Assembly: GCA_022764085.1 (NCBI GenBank)
Contig: JALERP010000172.1
Location: 1-32,761, forward strand
From: Prevotella sp.
Lineage (GTDB): Bacteria; Bacteroidota; Bacteroidia; Bacteroidales; Bacteroidaceae
Reading direction: 5' to 3'
Length of the DNA stretch: 32,761 bases
The notes beneath the pieces are model-generated. The model worked only from the letters and a program-made list of their open reading frames with translations, did not search any database and was not told the origin of the DNA. Shown piece by piece: positions 7,369 to 16,368 of the stretch. Each line of letters starts with the position of its first letter. The first letter of the stretch is position 1. Both the position numbers and the translations under genes were made by a program.

Positions 7369-7848
7369 ATGAACAAGGAACAGGAAAAGATTCGAAAGAA
7401 AAGTCCTGTGAGCATACGCAACAAGAAAGCCAGCTTTGAGTATTTCTTCATCGAGGAATATACGGCGGGCATCGTGCTTACGGGCACTGAGATAAAATCC
7501 ATACGTCTCGGCAAGGCAAGTCTTGTCGATACTTTCTGCTATATCAATAACGGGGAGATATGGGTGAAGGGAATGAGTGTAAGCCCATACTTCTACGGCT
7601 CGTACAATAACCACGAGATGAAGCGCGACCGCAAACTGCTGTTGAACAAAAAGGAAATACAGCGACTGCAGAGCGCAACGAAACAGACGGGATACACCAT
7701 AGTGCCCCTGCTCGTGTTTATCGACGAGAATGGAAGGGCAAAGATGGACATCGCTCTGTGCAAGGGTAAGAAGGAGTTTGACAAGCGACAGACCCTAAAG
7801 GAAAAGGAGGATCGCCGCGAGATGGACAGGGCTATAAAGCACTTCTGA
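7369..7848 (+). CDS. smpB: SsrA-binding protein SmpB
   Basis: SmpB binds tmRNA and delivers it to stalled ribosomes for trans-translation. Its 159 residues match the family length. The OB-fold core is clear: [52 protein letters not shown] and [12 protein letters not shown]. The C-terminal tail [20 protein letters not shown] with its basic/acidic helix enters the mRNA channel of the stalled ribosome. The start ATG follows the DMP19 stop by 21 bases, suggesting one transcript. No ssrA gene is visible in the window. After the stop lies a 78-base (AATTAAR)n tract and then metH. Confidence 0.97.
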   Translation: MNKEQEKIRKKSPVSIRNKKASFEYFFIEEYTAGIVLTGTEIKSIRLGKASLVDTFCYINNGEIWVKGMSVSPYFYGSYNNHEMKRDRKLLLNKKEIQRLQSATKQTGYTIVPLLVFIDENGRAKMDIALCKGKKEFDKRQTLKEKEDRREMDRAIKHF

Positions 7849-7860
7849 GAAATTGATTGA

Positions 7861-7938
7861 AATTAAGAATTAAGAATTAAAAATTAAGAATTAAGAATTA
7901 AAGTTAAGAATTAAAAATTAAGAATTGGAAATTAAAGT
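7861..7938 (+). repeat. (AATTAAR)n heptamer tract between smpB and metH
   Basis: About ten units of a 7-base word (AATTAAG / AATTAAA, with some AAGTTAA variants) follow the smpB stop at 7848 and end 16 bases before the metH ATG. Orientation on the plus strand matches the genes on both sides. Confidence 0.85.
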
Positions 7939-7954
7939 TAGCTGCGCGATATAA

Positions 7955-10696
7955 ATGAATATACGAGATATAATAAAGGATAGAATATTGGTGCTCGACG
8001 GGGCAATGGGCACAATGATACAGAGCTATGGATTGGCCGAGGATGACTTCCGCGGTCAACGTTTCTCTGATTCTGACATACAGTTCAAGGGGAATAATGA
8101 CATGCTAAACATCACGCGTCCTGACGTGATTCTCGACATTCACCGACGATACCTGCGTGCCGGTGCAGATATCATTTCTACCAACACCTTCAGCAGTCAA
8201 CGTATATCGGAAGCTGACTACGGTCTTGAGGACGTATGCCGCGAGATGGCATACGAGGGTGCAAGACTGGCACGCAAGGCTGCAGACGAGTTCTCGACAC
8301 CGGACAAGCCGAGGTTTGTGGCAGGCTCGGTGGGACCAACCAACAAGACTTGCTCAATGAGCCCCGACGTAAGCGACCCCACGCTGCGCGAACTGACTTA
8401 CGACCAGCTATACGATGCCTACGCCGAGCAGATGGAGGCATTGGTGGATGGTGGGGTTGACCTTATACTGATAGAGACAATATTCGACACGCTCAACGCC
8501 AAGGCGGCTGTGGATGCAGCCACGTCGGTGATAAGGCGCAAGGGGAAGGATGTGCCCGTGATGCTGTCGGTGACGGTGAGCGACCTTGCCGGACGTACGC
8601 TCAGCGGACAGACGCTGGACGCGTTCCTTGCCAGCATGAGCTGTTATGACATATTCTCGGTAGGACTGAACTGCTCGTTCGGAGCGCGCCAGATGAAACC
8701 GTTCCTGGCTCATCTTGCCCGAAAGGCTCCCTGCTATGTGAGCTGCCATCCAAATGCAGGACTGCCCAACTCGCTCGGACTATACGACGAGACGGCCGAC
8801 ACCATGGCCCCGCAGATAGCGGAATATATCGATGAGGGACTCGTGAATATCATAGGAGGATGCTGCGGCACCACTGACGAGTTTATCGAAAGGTATGTGC
8901 CATTGGTGGAGGGACGCACACCGAGACAACCGCAACCACTGCCAGGGACGATGTGGCTCAGCGGACTTGAATTGCTTGACGTGACCCCCGAGGTGGGGTT
9001 CGTGAATGTGGGCGAAAGATGCAACGTGGCTGGTTCGCGCAAATTCCTGCGTCTGATAAAGGAAAAGAAATACGACGAGGCTCTCGCCATCGCGCGAAAG
9101 CAGGTGGCCGACGGGGCACAGGTGATTGACATTAACATGGACGACGGACTGCTTGACGCCAAGACGGAGATGACCACTTTCCTCAACCTCGTGGCAAGCG
9201 AGCCTGACGTGGCAAGGGTGCCGGTGATGATCGACTCATCCAAGTGGGATGTAATCACCGAAGGACTCAAATGCGCGCAGGGCAAGTGTATTGTCAACTC
9301 CATATCACTGAAGGAGGGCGAGGAGACGTTTGTGAGCCACGCACGCGACGTGATGCGCTACGGTGCCGCCGTGGTGGTGATGTGTTTTGACGAGCAGGGA
9401 CAGGCCACTACTTACGAGCGTAGGATAGAGATAGCTCAAAGGGCTTACCGCATACTCACCGAAAAGGTGGGAATGAATCCCCTCGACATCATCTTCGACC
9501 CAAATGTGCTCGCAATAGCCACAGGTATGGAGGAACATGACGCGTACGCTGCCGACTTCATCCGTGCAACGGGATGGATAAGGAAGAACCTGCCGGGGGC
9601 GCACGTCAGCGGAGGAGTGAGCAACCTGTCGTTCTCATTCCGCGGCAACAACTGGATACGTGAGGCTATGCACGCCGTATTCCTCTATCATGCCATATCA
9701 CAGGGTATGGACTTCGGCATTGTTAATCCCGCGACGAAGGTGCTGTACAGCGACATACCTGCCGACAGGCTTGAGATTATCGAAGACGTGGTGCTCAACA
9801 GGCGTCGCGGGGCATCGGAGCGGCTAATAGCCCTTGCCGAGGAGATAAAGGCAAGTCAGGATGCTGCCGCGGATGTGAATGTGGCTTCGCGCGAGCAGGA
9901 GGAGTGGAGGCTGAAACCGCTTGACGAACGCCTGCAGTATGCCCTCGTGAAGGGAATAGGAGACCATTTGGAAGAAGACCTTGCCGAGGCTCTCACCGTA
10001 TATCCCAAGCCAGTGAATATCATAGAGGGACCGCTGATGGACGGAATGAACACCGTGGGCAAGCTCTTCGGTAGCGGCAAGATGTTCCTGCCGCAGGTGG
10101 TGAAGACGGCGCGCACGATGAAGCAGGCCGTGGCCATCCTGCAGCCTCATATTGAGGCAGGCAGCACCGATAATTACGAAAAGGCCGGCAAGGTGCTCAT
10201 CGCCACGGTGAAGGGTGACGTGCATGACATCGGCAAGAACATCGTGGGCGTGGTTATGGCATGCAACAACTATGAGGTGATTGACATGGGAGTGATGGTG
10301 CCGCCAGAGCAGATAGTGCGCAAGGCCATTGAGGAAAAAGTGGATATCATAGGTCTCAGCGGACTCATCACACCGAGTTTGGAGGAGATGGTGAACGTGG
10401 TGAAAGAGATGGAGAAAGCCGGTCTTGACATACCCGTCATGATAGGTGGGGCCACGACGAGCGAACTGCATGTGGCATTGAAAATCGCACCCGTATATAG
10501 CGGACCTGTGGTGTGGATGAAGGATGCCTCGCAGAATCCTCTGATGGCATCGCGTCTGCTCAGCGACAAGGGACATTCGGAAATCCAGCGTAACCTCGAC
10601 GAGAAATATTCTGTCATGCGCAATGAATACGAGGCACACCAGCAGGAACTATCCTCTTTAGATGAAGCACGAAAAAACAAGCTAAACCTTTTTTAA
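7955..10696 (+). CDS. metH: Cobalamin-dependent methionine synthase lacking the reactivation domain
   Basis: MetH transfers methyl from 5-methyl-tetrahydrofolate to homocysteine through cobalamin. The N-terminal homocysteine domain (about 1-325) has the zinc ligands C240 (GLNCSFGA) and C303/C304 (GGCCGTT). The pterin-binding domain (about 335-595) includes [17 protein letters not shown] and [19 protein letters not shown] text. The helical cap and B12 domain (about 645-890) carry [12 protein letters not shown] with the cobalt-ligating H757, [10 protein letters not shown] and [11 protein letters not shown]. The protein ends at residue 913, whereas E. coli MetH has 1,227, so the C-terminal AdoMet-binding reactivation domain is absent; it is not encoded by the next gene either. 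Short MetH forms are, to my memory, usual in Bacteroidetes, so this is probably not a truncation. A heptamer tract lies upstream; I see no cobalamin or SAM riboswitch. Confidence 0.96.
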   Translation: MNIRDIIKDRILVLDGAMGTMIQSYGLAEDDFRGQRFSDSDIQFKGNNDMLNITRPDVILDIHRRYLRAGADIISTNTFSSQRISEADYGLEDVCREMAYEGARLARKAADEFSTPDKPRFVAGSVGPTNKTCSMSPDVSDPTLRELTYDQLYDAYAEQMEALVDGGVDLILIETIFDTLNAKAAVDAATSVIRRKGKDVPVMLSVTVSDLAGRTLSGQTLDAFLASMSCYDIFSVGLNCSFGARQMKPFLAHLARKAPCYVSCHPNAGLPNSLGLYDETADTMAPQIAEYIDEGLVNIIGGCCGTTDEFIERYVPLVEGRTPRQPQPLPGTMWLSGLELLDVTPEVGFVNVGERCNVAGSRKFLRLIKEKKYDEALAIARKQVADGAQVIDINMDDGLLDAKTEMTTFLNLVASEPDVARVPVMIDSSKWDVITEGLKCAQGKCIVNSISLKEGEETFVSHARDVMRYGAAVVVMCFDEQGQATTYERRIEIAQRAYRILTEKVGMNPLDIIFDPNVLAIATGMEEHDAYAADFIRATGWIRKNLPGAHVSGGVSNLSFSFRGNNWIREAMHAVFLYHAISQGMDFGIVNPATKVLYSDIPADRLEIIEDVVLNRRRGASERLIALAEEIKASQDAAADVNVASREQEEWRLKPLDERLQYALVKGIGDHLEEDLAEALTVYPKPVNIIEGPLMDGMNTVGKLFGSGKMFLPQVVKTARTMKQAVAILQPHIEAGSTDNYEKAGKVLIATVKGDVHDIGKNIVGVVMACNNYEVIDMGVMVPPEQIVRKAIEEKVDIIGLSGLITPSLEEMVNVVKEMEKAGLDIPVMIGGATTSELHVALKIAPVYSGPVVWMKDASQNPLMASRLLSDKGHSEIQRNLDEKYSVMRNEYEAHQQELSSLDEARKNKLNLF

Positions 10697-10699
10697 ACG

Positions 10700-11323
10700 A
10701 TGATAAAGACTATACTGTTTGATATGGGAGGGGTGGTGATAACACTCGCCCAGCCACAAGCCATTGAGCGTTTCAAGGCTCTTGGCCTTAAGGATGCCGA
10801 GGAGCGTCTCGATGCATATACCCAGCAGGGAATATTCGGCGACCTGGAGGCGGGGCGCATCACAGACGAGGACTTCCGCCGCGAACTGAGCAAGCTCGTC
10901 GGGCGTGAGCTGACATGGCAGGAATGTTGTCATGCCTGGAAAGGCTATTGCTCTGACGTGCCACGCCGTAACCTGCTGAAAATGCAGGAACTGCGCCAAA
11001 GAGGATACAGAGTGGTGCTTCTGTCTAACACCAATCCGTATATGATGTCGTGGGTGATGAGCGATGACTTCGACGGTGAGGGACATTCGCTTGCATATTA
11101 CCTTGACGCTGCTTACGAGAGTTACAAATGCGGGGCGATGAAGCCAGACGCAAAGTTCTTCAATGCCGTGATAGAGGGTGAAAAACTTGTGCCGGAGGAA
11201 ACGCTCTTCCTCGACGACGGTCCAAGAAACATCGAGGCTGCAGAAGCCCTCGGCATTAATACACTACTCGTAAAAAATGGCGAGGACTGGACGGGGAAGA
11301 TTGAGGAAAGAATTAAGAATTAA
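10700..11323 (+). CDS. HAD-superfamily phosphatase, YihX-like
   Basis: The protein is 207 residues and cytosolic. HAD motif I is ILFDMGGVV with nucleophile D8; the second Asp of the usual DxD is Gly, as in the YihX / epoxide-hydrolase-N subgroup. A helical cap (about 17-90) precedes motif II VVLLSNTNP, motif III Lys in CGAMKPDAKFF and motif IV LFLDDGPRNIEAAEALGI. E. coli YihX dephosphorylates alpha-glucose-1-phosphate and similar sugar phosphates; the substrate here is not determined by sequence. It starts 3 bases after the metH stop, so it is co-transcribed with it. The last three codons and the stop (I-K-N-TAA) lie inside the downstream (AATTAAR)n tract, so the repeat has replaced or formed the 3' end of the gene. 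Confidence 0.88.
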   Translation: MIKTILFDMGGVVITLAQPQAIERFKALGLKDAEERLDAYTQQGIFGDLEAGRITDEDFRRELSKLVGRELTWQECCHAWKGYCSDVPRRNLLKMQELRQRGYRVVLLSNTNPYMMSWVMSDDFDGEGHSLAYYLDAAYESYKCGAMKPDAKFFNAVIEGEKLVPEETLFLDDGPRNIEAAEALGINTLLVKNGEDWTGKIEERIKN

Positions 11324-11379
11324 AAATTAAGAATTAAGAATTAAAAATTAAGAATTAAAAATTAAGAATTAAAATTTAA
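11311..11379 (+). repeat. (AATTAAR)n heptamer tract overlapping the HAD gene stop
   Basis: The heptamer array begins inside the HAD gene (bases 11312-11323 code I-K-N-stop) and ends about 18 bases before the GHL10 ATG at 11398. Plus-strand orientation, as for the gene it follows. Confidence 0.85.
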
Positions 11380-11397
11380 GAACGATAAAGATAAACG

Positions 11398-12888
11398 ATG
11401 AAAATTAAGACCCTTCTTATGCTCTTCTTATTGATAGAAGTGGCTTTCACCGCTTTCTCCCAGAACAAGAGAGAGTTCCGCGGCGCCTGGATACAATGCG
11501 TAAACGGACAGTTTATGGGAATGTCAACCGCTGATATGCAGAAAACACTGGCGTACCAGCTTGACGAACTGCAGAAGGACGGAGCAAACGCAATCATATT
11601 CCAGGTGCGCCCGGAGTGTGACGCACTATATAAAAGCAATATTGAGCCTTGGAGCAGATTCCTGACCGGACAGCAGGGCAAGGCCCCTTCGCCGTATTGG
11701 GACCCGCTGCAATGGATGATTGACCAATGCCATAAGAGAGGCATGGAACTTCATGCCTGGATAAACCCTTACCGTGCGAAGACGAAAAACACCAATGCCC
11801 TTGCCCCCAACCATATAGCACGCAAGCGGCCTGACATGGTATTTGAATATGACGGACAGTATATACTTAATCCGGCATACGATGAAAACCGCAGGTATAT
11901 ATGTAATGTCGTAGGAGACATCCTGCGCCGCTATGACGTTGACGGACTGCATATTGATGATTATTTTTATCCATATCCAGTGGCTGGGGTTCCCATTCCC
12001 GACAACAAGAATTTCCGTGAGAATCCTTGCGGACATGACAACATCGGAGACTGGCGCAGGTATAATGTGAATAATTTTATCCAAGAACTGCATGACACTA
12101 TCCATGCGGTTAAGCCATGGGTGAAATTCGGCGTGTCGCCGTTTGGCATATACCGCAACCGCGCGAACCACCCCAACGGAAGTGAGACACGCGGACTTCA
12201 GAACTATGACGACCTGTATGCTGATGTGCTGCTGTGGGTTAACAACGGATTGATAGATTATTGTGTCCCACAGCTGTATTGGCAGATAGGACATCCTACG
12301 GCCGACTATAAGACTCTCATACAGTGGTGGGACCGCAATGCGTCTGCCCGGCCATTATATATAGGTGAGGATGTGGAGCGCACCGTAAAGCACAGGGACG
12401 AGAATAACCCCAAGCAACATCAGATGCCCGCCAAATACAAACTGCATGACTTGGCGCATAATATCCAGGGTACGGTGCTGTGGTATGCCAAGGCTGCAGT
12501 AGATAATATAGGCAACTACGGTTCGATGCTCCGCAAGGTGTATTGGCGTTATCCTGCCTTGCAGCCTTCGATGCCATTCCTGACAACCAAGACACCGGGA
12601 AAGCCACGCAAGGTGAAGCAGGTGTGGACTGCCGACGGACCGGTGTTGTTCTGGACAGCACCCAAGGGCAATGACTGGCGCACTGCGGCACATCAGTATG
12701 TGGTGTACAGGTTTGCAAAGGGTGAGAAGGTGAACATAGACGATCCGTCACATATTGTGGATGTAACAAGCAATACATACTATAAACTGCCCTATATGGG
12801 TGGGGATGCAAAATACACCTATGTCGTGACTACGCTCAACCGCATACATAACGAGAGCAAGGCATCAAAGAAAAAGGTGAAAATTTGA
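11398..12888 (+). CDS. Secreted GHL10 (DUF187/DigH-like) glycoside hydrolase with C-terminal Fn3-like domain
   Basis: The protein is 496 residues with a Sec signal peptide (about 1-21, ending AFSQ). A TIM-barrel GHL10 domain (about 25-375) includes EFRGAWIQCVNG at the first strand, ANAIIFQVRPECDALY, GMELHAWINPYRA, YDVDGLHIDDYFYPYP, VKFGVSPFGIYRN and DYCVPQLYWQIGH. Conserved acidic residues in HIDDYFYP and around PEC are candidate catalytic groups. The E. coli relative DigH cleaves denuded peptidoglycan glycans; Bacteroidetes members sit in the periplasm or outer membrane. The C-terminal part (about 390-490, VKQVWTADGPVLFWTAP, YVVYRF, TYVVTTLNR) reads like a fibronectin-III domain. It is the last gene of the plus-strand run, 33 bases before a strong terminator. 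Substrate (peptidoglycan) is inferred from the family. Confidence 0.88.
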   Translation: MKIKTLLMLFLLIEVAFTAFSQNKREFRGAWIQCVNGQFMGMSTADMQKTLAYQLDELQKDGANAIIFQVRPECDALYKSNIEPWSRFLTGQQGKAPSPYWDPLQWMIDQCHKRGMELHAWINPYRAKTKNTNALAPNHIARKRPDMVFEYDGQYILNPAYDENRRYICNVVGDILRRYDVDGLHIDDYFYPYPVAGVPIPDNKNFRENPCGHDNIGDWRRYNVNNFIQELHDTIHAVKPWVKFGVSPFGIYRNRANHPNGSETRGLQNYDDLYADVLLWVNNGLIDYCVPQLYWQIGHPTADYKTLIQWWDRNASARPLYIGEDVERTVKHRDENNPKQHQMPAKYKLHDLAHNIQGTVLWYAKAAVDNIGNYGSMLRKVYWRYPALQPSMPFLTTKTPGKPRKVKQVWTADGPVLFWTAPKGNDWRTAAHQYVVYRFAKGEKVNIDDPSHIVDVTSNTYYKLPYMGGDAKYTYVVTTLNRIHNESKASKKKVKI

Positions 12889-12921
12889 TTGTTACAGCGG
12901 ATTATGGCTCAAAAAGTGAAG

Positions 12922-12958
12922 AAAACGTTAATTTATTCGTGAATTAACGTTTTTTTTT
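12922..12958 (+). terminator. Rho-independent terminator after the GHL10 gene
   Basis: A perfect 12-bp stem AAAACGTTAATT (12922-12933) / AATTAACGTTTT (12942-12953), an 8-base loop, and a T run to 12958. The stem is A/T rich but long, and ends the metH-side transcription unit before the export operon promoter. Confidence 0.85.
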
Positions 12959-12969
12959 GAATAAATCAC

Positions 12970-12999
12970 TTGGTATTAAAAAAATATAGCTATCTTTGC
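12970..12999 (+). promoter_or_regulatory. Promoter of the polysaccharide-export operon
   Basis: TTG (12970-12972), an 18-base A/T-rich spacer and TATCTTTGC (12991-12999) fit the Bacteroidetes promoter pattern, with a slightly short spacer. Transcription from about 13004 would leave an ~80-base A/T-rich leader before the ATG at 13086. Confidence 0.65.
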
Positions 13000-13085
13000 A
13001 GCAATTTTTGTGAATGTGCGGCTTATGCAATGAGGCTTTATCATTCCAATTAAATATAGGTATTTTTAAATTATTTAAATAAGTT

Positions 13086-13874
13086 ATGAAACGTACGTTA
13101 TTTTATGTTGTAGCATTGTTGTGTTTATGCTCGTGTGGTAACACGTTGCAGGAGGTTACCTATTTTCAGGACTTACCCTTTTACTCTTCTCAGGATATAG
13201 ACTCTGTCGGCGTTATCAAGATGGAGCCAGATGACCAAATCTCAATTGTGGTTTCATGTAAAGACCCTGAGCTTTCCATGTTGTTTAACCTGGTAACGGT
13301 GCAGAACAGGGTGGGCACTAATAGCGCATACTCAGGAAATAGCTATCTTTCATATTACACTATAGACAAAGATGGATATATCGATTTCCCCGTATTGGGC
13401 AAGGTGCATGTGGCTGGCAAGTCGCGCCAGCAGGTTGCAATGGAAATAAAGAACCGTCTTGACAAATCGGGCCAGGTGTCAAATCCTGTTGTAACCGTTG
13501 AGTTTGCCAACCTGACATTCTCAGTTCTCGGCGAAATAAAAAGTGCGGGCAAATATTCTATCACCAAGAACCGCACCACCATTCTTGACGCGATAAGTAT
13601 GGCTGGCGATCTTAATATCACTGGTCTGCGCGGTCCTGTCTATGTAATACGTGAGGAAAAAGGCAAGCGCACTACCTATCCTGTTGACCTCCGCAGCCAG
13701 GACTTGTTCAAGTCGCCTGTCTATTACATTAAGCAGAACGATGTCATCTACGTGCGTCCCAACAAGATGCGCGCCGGACAATCCACGATTAACGAGAATA
13801 CATTCAGCAGTGTAGGTTTCTGGATGTCTGTAGGCTCGTTCCTCATGTCTATGGGTGTGCTGATATTCAAATAA
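13086..13874 (+). CDS. Wza-like polysaccharide export lipoprotein (PES + SLBB domains)
   Basis: The protein is 262 residues. The signal peptide ends in a lipobox LCSC with C17 as the lipidated Cys, so it is a membrane lipoprotein, probably outer membrane. The polysaccharide export domain (about 40-140) contains VIKMEPDDQISIVV and YTIDKDGYIDFPVLGKVHV; an SLBB beta-grasp domain follows (about 145-215, FSVLGEIKSAGKYSI, TTILDAISMAGDLN). A hydrophobic C-terminal helix (about 243-260) ending in VLIFK corresponds to the outer-membrane-spanning helix of Wza. Wza-type proteins form the outer-membrane channel for capsule or exopolysaccharide and work with a Wzc-type kinase, encoded 49 bases downstream. 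The gene is preceded by its own promoter. No glycosyltransferase, Wzx or Wzy is nearby, so the polymer made is unknown. Confidence 0.9.
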   Translation: MKRTLFYVVALLCLCSCGNTLQEVTYFQDLPFYSSQDIDSVGVIKMEPDDQISIVVSCKDPELSMLFNLVTVQNRVGTNSAYSGNSYLSYYTIDKDGYIDFPVLGKVHVAGKSRQQVAMEIKNRLDKSGQVSNPVVTVEFANLTFSVLGEIKSAGKYSITKNRTTILDAISMAGDLNITGLRGPVYVIREEKGKRTTYPVDLRSQDLFKSPVYYIKQNDVIYVRPNKMRAGQSTINENTFSSVGFWMSVGSFLMSMGVLIFK

Positions 13875-13923
13875 CAAATAATAACTTCACATAAAACGTA
13901 ATCAATTTATTTTCTTTATTTTT

Positions 13924-16359
13924 ATGGCAGATAATTCAAAACAGAATGTAGCCAAGGCATCAGAAGATGCTATGAAGTTGTCAGACTATATTGGCTTGTT
14001 TCTTCCAAGATGGTATTGGTTTGTCATTTCCGTAGTTGTCACTATGGCTATGGCTATCCTGTATCTTGCAATGACTCCTAATGTATATACACGTACGGCT
14101 GAACTGTTGGTGAAGGACGATAAGAAAGGTCGTTCGGCAATACAAATGGCTTCGGACGAGTTTGCGAATATGGGGCTTTTTGCGTCAAATACCAATATCA
14201 CCAATGAGATAACCACCCTCAAGTCGCCAGAGATTATGACCGAGGTGGTGAAACGACTAAGACTCAATGAAAACTACAGCATTAAGCAAGGACTGAAAAC
14301 TGTAACCTTGTATAAGAAGCAGCCTGTGGATGTGTATTTCAAGGGTAATCCCAATTCCGCCTTCTCTATGAAGATTGAGTTGACCGATGAGAATAACTTC
14401 CGTATCACAGATTATACCACGAAGGGTGTGGAAGGGTTGTCTTTCACAGGGAAGATAGGAAACGGGGTTAAGACTCCCGATGGTATCATAGCACTCTCAC
14501 GTTCAAAATATTTCAGCAAGGACATGATAGGCGTGCAGTTCAACTATAGCCATGGCATTGTCTCCTTTACCGCAGATGCTTATGCAACAAGACTAAGCGC
14601 TGAGTTGAGCGACAAGAACGGTACCATCGTGAAGCTGACAATCAGCGACGAGTCGGCACAGCGAGCAGAAGATGTCATAAACACACTCATTAACGTGTAT
14701 AACGAGAACTGGGTGATGGACAAGAACCGTATTTCGGTAAGTACGTCGAAGTTCATCGGTGAGCGTCTCCGCGTCATCGAGGGTGAACTGGGAAGCGTGG
14801 ATGCAAACATTTCTTCTTTCAAGAGTGAAAACCTTGTTCCCGACCTTGCGGCTGCATCGCAAATGTATATGCAGCAGTCTGCTGAAAGCAAGAAGGAAAT
14901 GATGGGCATTTCCACACAGCTTGCCACAGCAGAGTTTATGCGCCGTGAACTTGCAAAGAAGGATATCACACAGGCATTGCCAACCAACTCCGGCATTGAC
15001 AATACAAGCATAACATCGGGAGTTGGTGAATATAATGCTGCCGTTCTTGACCGTAACCGCCTTTTGGCCAGCAGTAGTGAGAGCAACCCGCTTGTGCAGG
15101 ACCTTGCCAATAAGCTGCACTCGCTCAAGCAGACCATCCTGCAGTCGGTTGACAACTACATCGCCTCGCTGCGCCAGCAGATGGGTGGCGCACAGCGCAT
15201 CGACGCCGTGGCGACAGGCAAACTGGCAAGCAATCCAAACCAGGCAAAATACCTGCTTTCTGTTGAGCGTCAGCAGAAGGTGAAGGAAGCCCTGTATCTT
15301 TTCCTACTGCAGAAACGTGAGGAGAATGAGCTTTCGCAGGCATTCACGGCATATAATACCCGCGTCATTACTGCTCCACGAGGCAGCGCTAATCCTACAT
15401 CCCCGCAAAAGGCTAATATCATGCTTATTGCATTTGCCCTCGGTCTTGCAATTCCGGCTGGTATCATCATTGTTGGGGAAAACATGAACACCAAGGTGCG
15501 TGGCAAGAAAGACCTCGAGAGTATTTCTGTTCCTCTTGTTGGTGAGATACCTTTGTATATCAAGCCCAAAACCGTGCTTGAAAAAGCATCAGAAGTTTTC
15601 GCTAAGAAAAAGAAGACTACCAAAGATAGAAAAACTGACTTGGTCATCGCTGAGGGTAAGCGCGACATGCTTAACGAGGCATTCCGCGTGCTACGTTCTA
15701 ATATTGACTTTATGTCAAATTCGGATGAAAACCGCAAGGTAATCCTCATGACATCGTTCAATCCGGGCTCAGGAAAGTCGTTCATCTCCATCAACCTTGC
15801 TTGCAGTTTTGCAATAAAGGGAAAGAAAGTGTTGGTTATCGACGGTGACTTGCGCCATGGTTCTGCCTCAGCTTATGTAGGCTCTCCCAAGACAGGTCTC
15901 ATCGACTATCTCAGTGGAAAGGTAAAGGATGTGGATGGACTTATCTTACCGCTTAAAGAGTATCCCAGTCTTAACGTTCTGCCAATAGGTAAGGTGCCTC
16001 CAAATCCTACGGAGTTGCTTGAGAATGGAAGGCTTGGTGAAGTTATTGAGGCTATGCGCAGCAAGTATGACTTGATTGTGCTTGACTGTCCTCCTATTGA
16101 CATCGTTGCCGACACTCAGATTATTGAGAAATACGCCGACCGTACTGTCTTTATTATACGTGCAGGCTTGCTCGAACGCGCCATGCTTAAGGACCTTGAG
16201 GAAATCTATACAACAAAGCGATTCAAGAATCTTACGCTTATACTCAATGGTACAGAGTCTTCTGGCGGACGTTATAGTTATCGCTATGGCTATCGTTATG
16301 GTTACAAGTACGGCTACAAGTATGGCTATGGCTCGAAATCATACTATACAAGTGAGTAA
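13924..16359 (+). CDS. Wzc-like polysaccharide co-polymerase / bacterial tyrosine autokinase
   Basis: The protein is 811 residues. A cytosolic N-terminus and first membrane segment (about 31-50) precede a large periplasmic Wzz/GNVR domain with coiled coils (about 51-497), a second membrane segment (about 499-519) and a cytosolic BY-kinase domain. Kinase motifs are Walker A SFNPGSGKS (611-619), Walker A' VLVIDGDLR (636-644) and Walker B LIVLDCPP (717-724). The C-terminal tail (783-808) has 12 Tyr alternating with Arg, Lys, Gly or Ser (RYGYRYGYKYGYKYGYG), the autophosphorylation cluster. Wzc-type kinases control polymerisation and export through cycles of Tyr phosphorylation together with Wza. 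The partner phosphatase (Wzb type) is not in the window. The next gene, a sugar kinase, starts 9 bases after the stop. Confidence 0.95.
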   Translation: MADNSKQNVAKASEDAMKLSDYIGLFLPRWYWFVISVVVTMAMAILYLAMTPNVYTRTAELLVKDDKKGRSAIQMASDEFANMGLFASNTNITNEITTLKSPEIMTEVVKRLRLNENYSIKQGLKTVTLYKKQPVDVYFKGNPNSAFSMKIELTDENNFRITDYTTKGVEGLSFTGKIGNGVKTPDGIIALSRSKYFSKDMIGVQFNYSHGIVSFTADAYATRLSAELSDKNGTIVKLTISDESAQRAEDVINTLINVYNENWVMDKNRISVSTSKFIGERLRVIEGELGSVDANISSFKSENLVPDLAAASQMYMQQSAESKKEMMGISTQLATAEFMRRELAKKDITQALPTNSGIDNTSITSGVGEYNAAVLDRNRLLASSSESNPLVQDLANKLHSLKQTILQSVDNYIASLRQQMGGAQRIDAVATGKLASNPNQAKYLLSVERQQKVKEALYLFLLQKREENELSQAFTAYNTRVITAPRGSANPTSPQKANIMLIAFALGLAIPAGIIIVGENMNTKVRGKKDLESISVPLVGEIPLYIKPKTVLEKASEVFAKKKKTTKDRKTDLVIAEGKRDMLNEAFRVLRSNIDFMSNSDENRKVILMTSFNPGSGKSFISINLACSFAIKGKKVLVIDGDLRHGSASAYVGSPKTGLIDYLSGKVKDVDGLILPLKEYPSLNVLPIGKVPPNPTELLENGRLGEVIEAMRSKYDLIVLDCPPIDIVADTQIIEKYADRTVFIIRAGLLERAMLKDLEEIYTTKRFKNLTLILNGTESSGGRYSYRYGYRYGYKYGYKYGYGSKSYYTSE

Positions 16360-16368
16360 ACGCACCAA

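Noticed and set aside
6646..7614. 322-codon minus-strand ORF opposite DMP19 and smpB
   Set aside because: Shadow of two real plus-strand genes and the rho promoter region; no family resemblance.
7861..7938. Heptamer tract considered as a replication origin or DnaA-box cluster
   Set aside because: No TTATNCACA-type boxes, and the same repeat follows many genes.
7849..7954. Possible cobalamin or SAM riboswitch before metH
   Set aside because: The gap is almost entirely heptamer repeat and contains no B12-box or SAM-aptamer-like sequence.
9824..10639. 271-codon minus-strand ORF inside metH
   Set aside because: His/Leu-rich shadow of the metH B12 domain frame.
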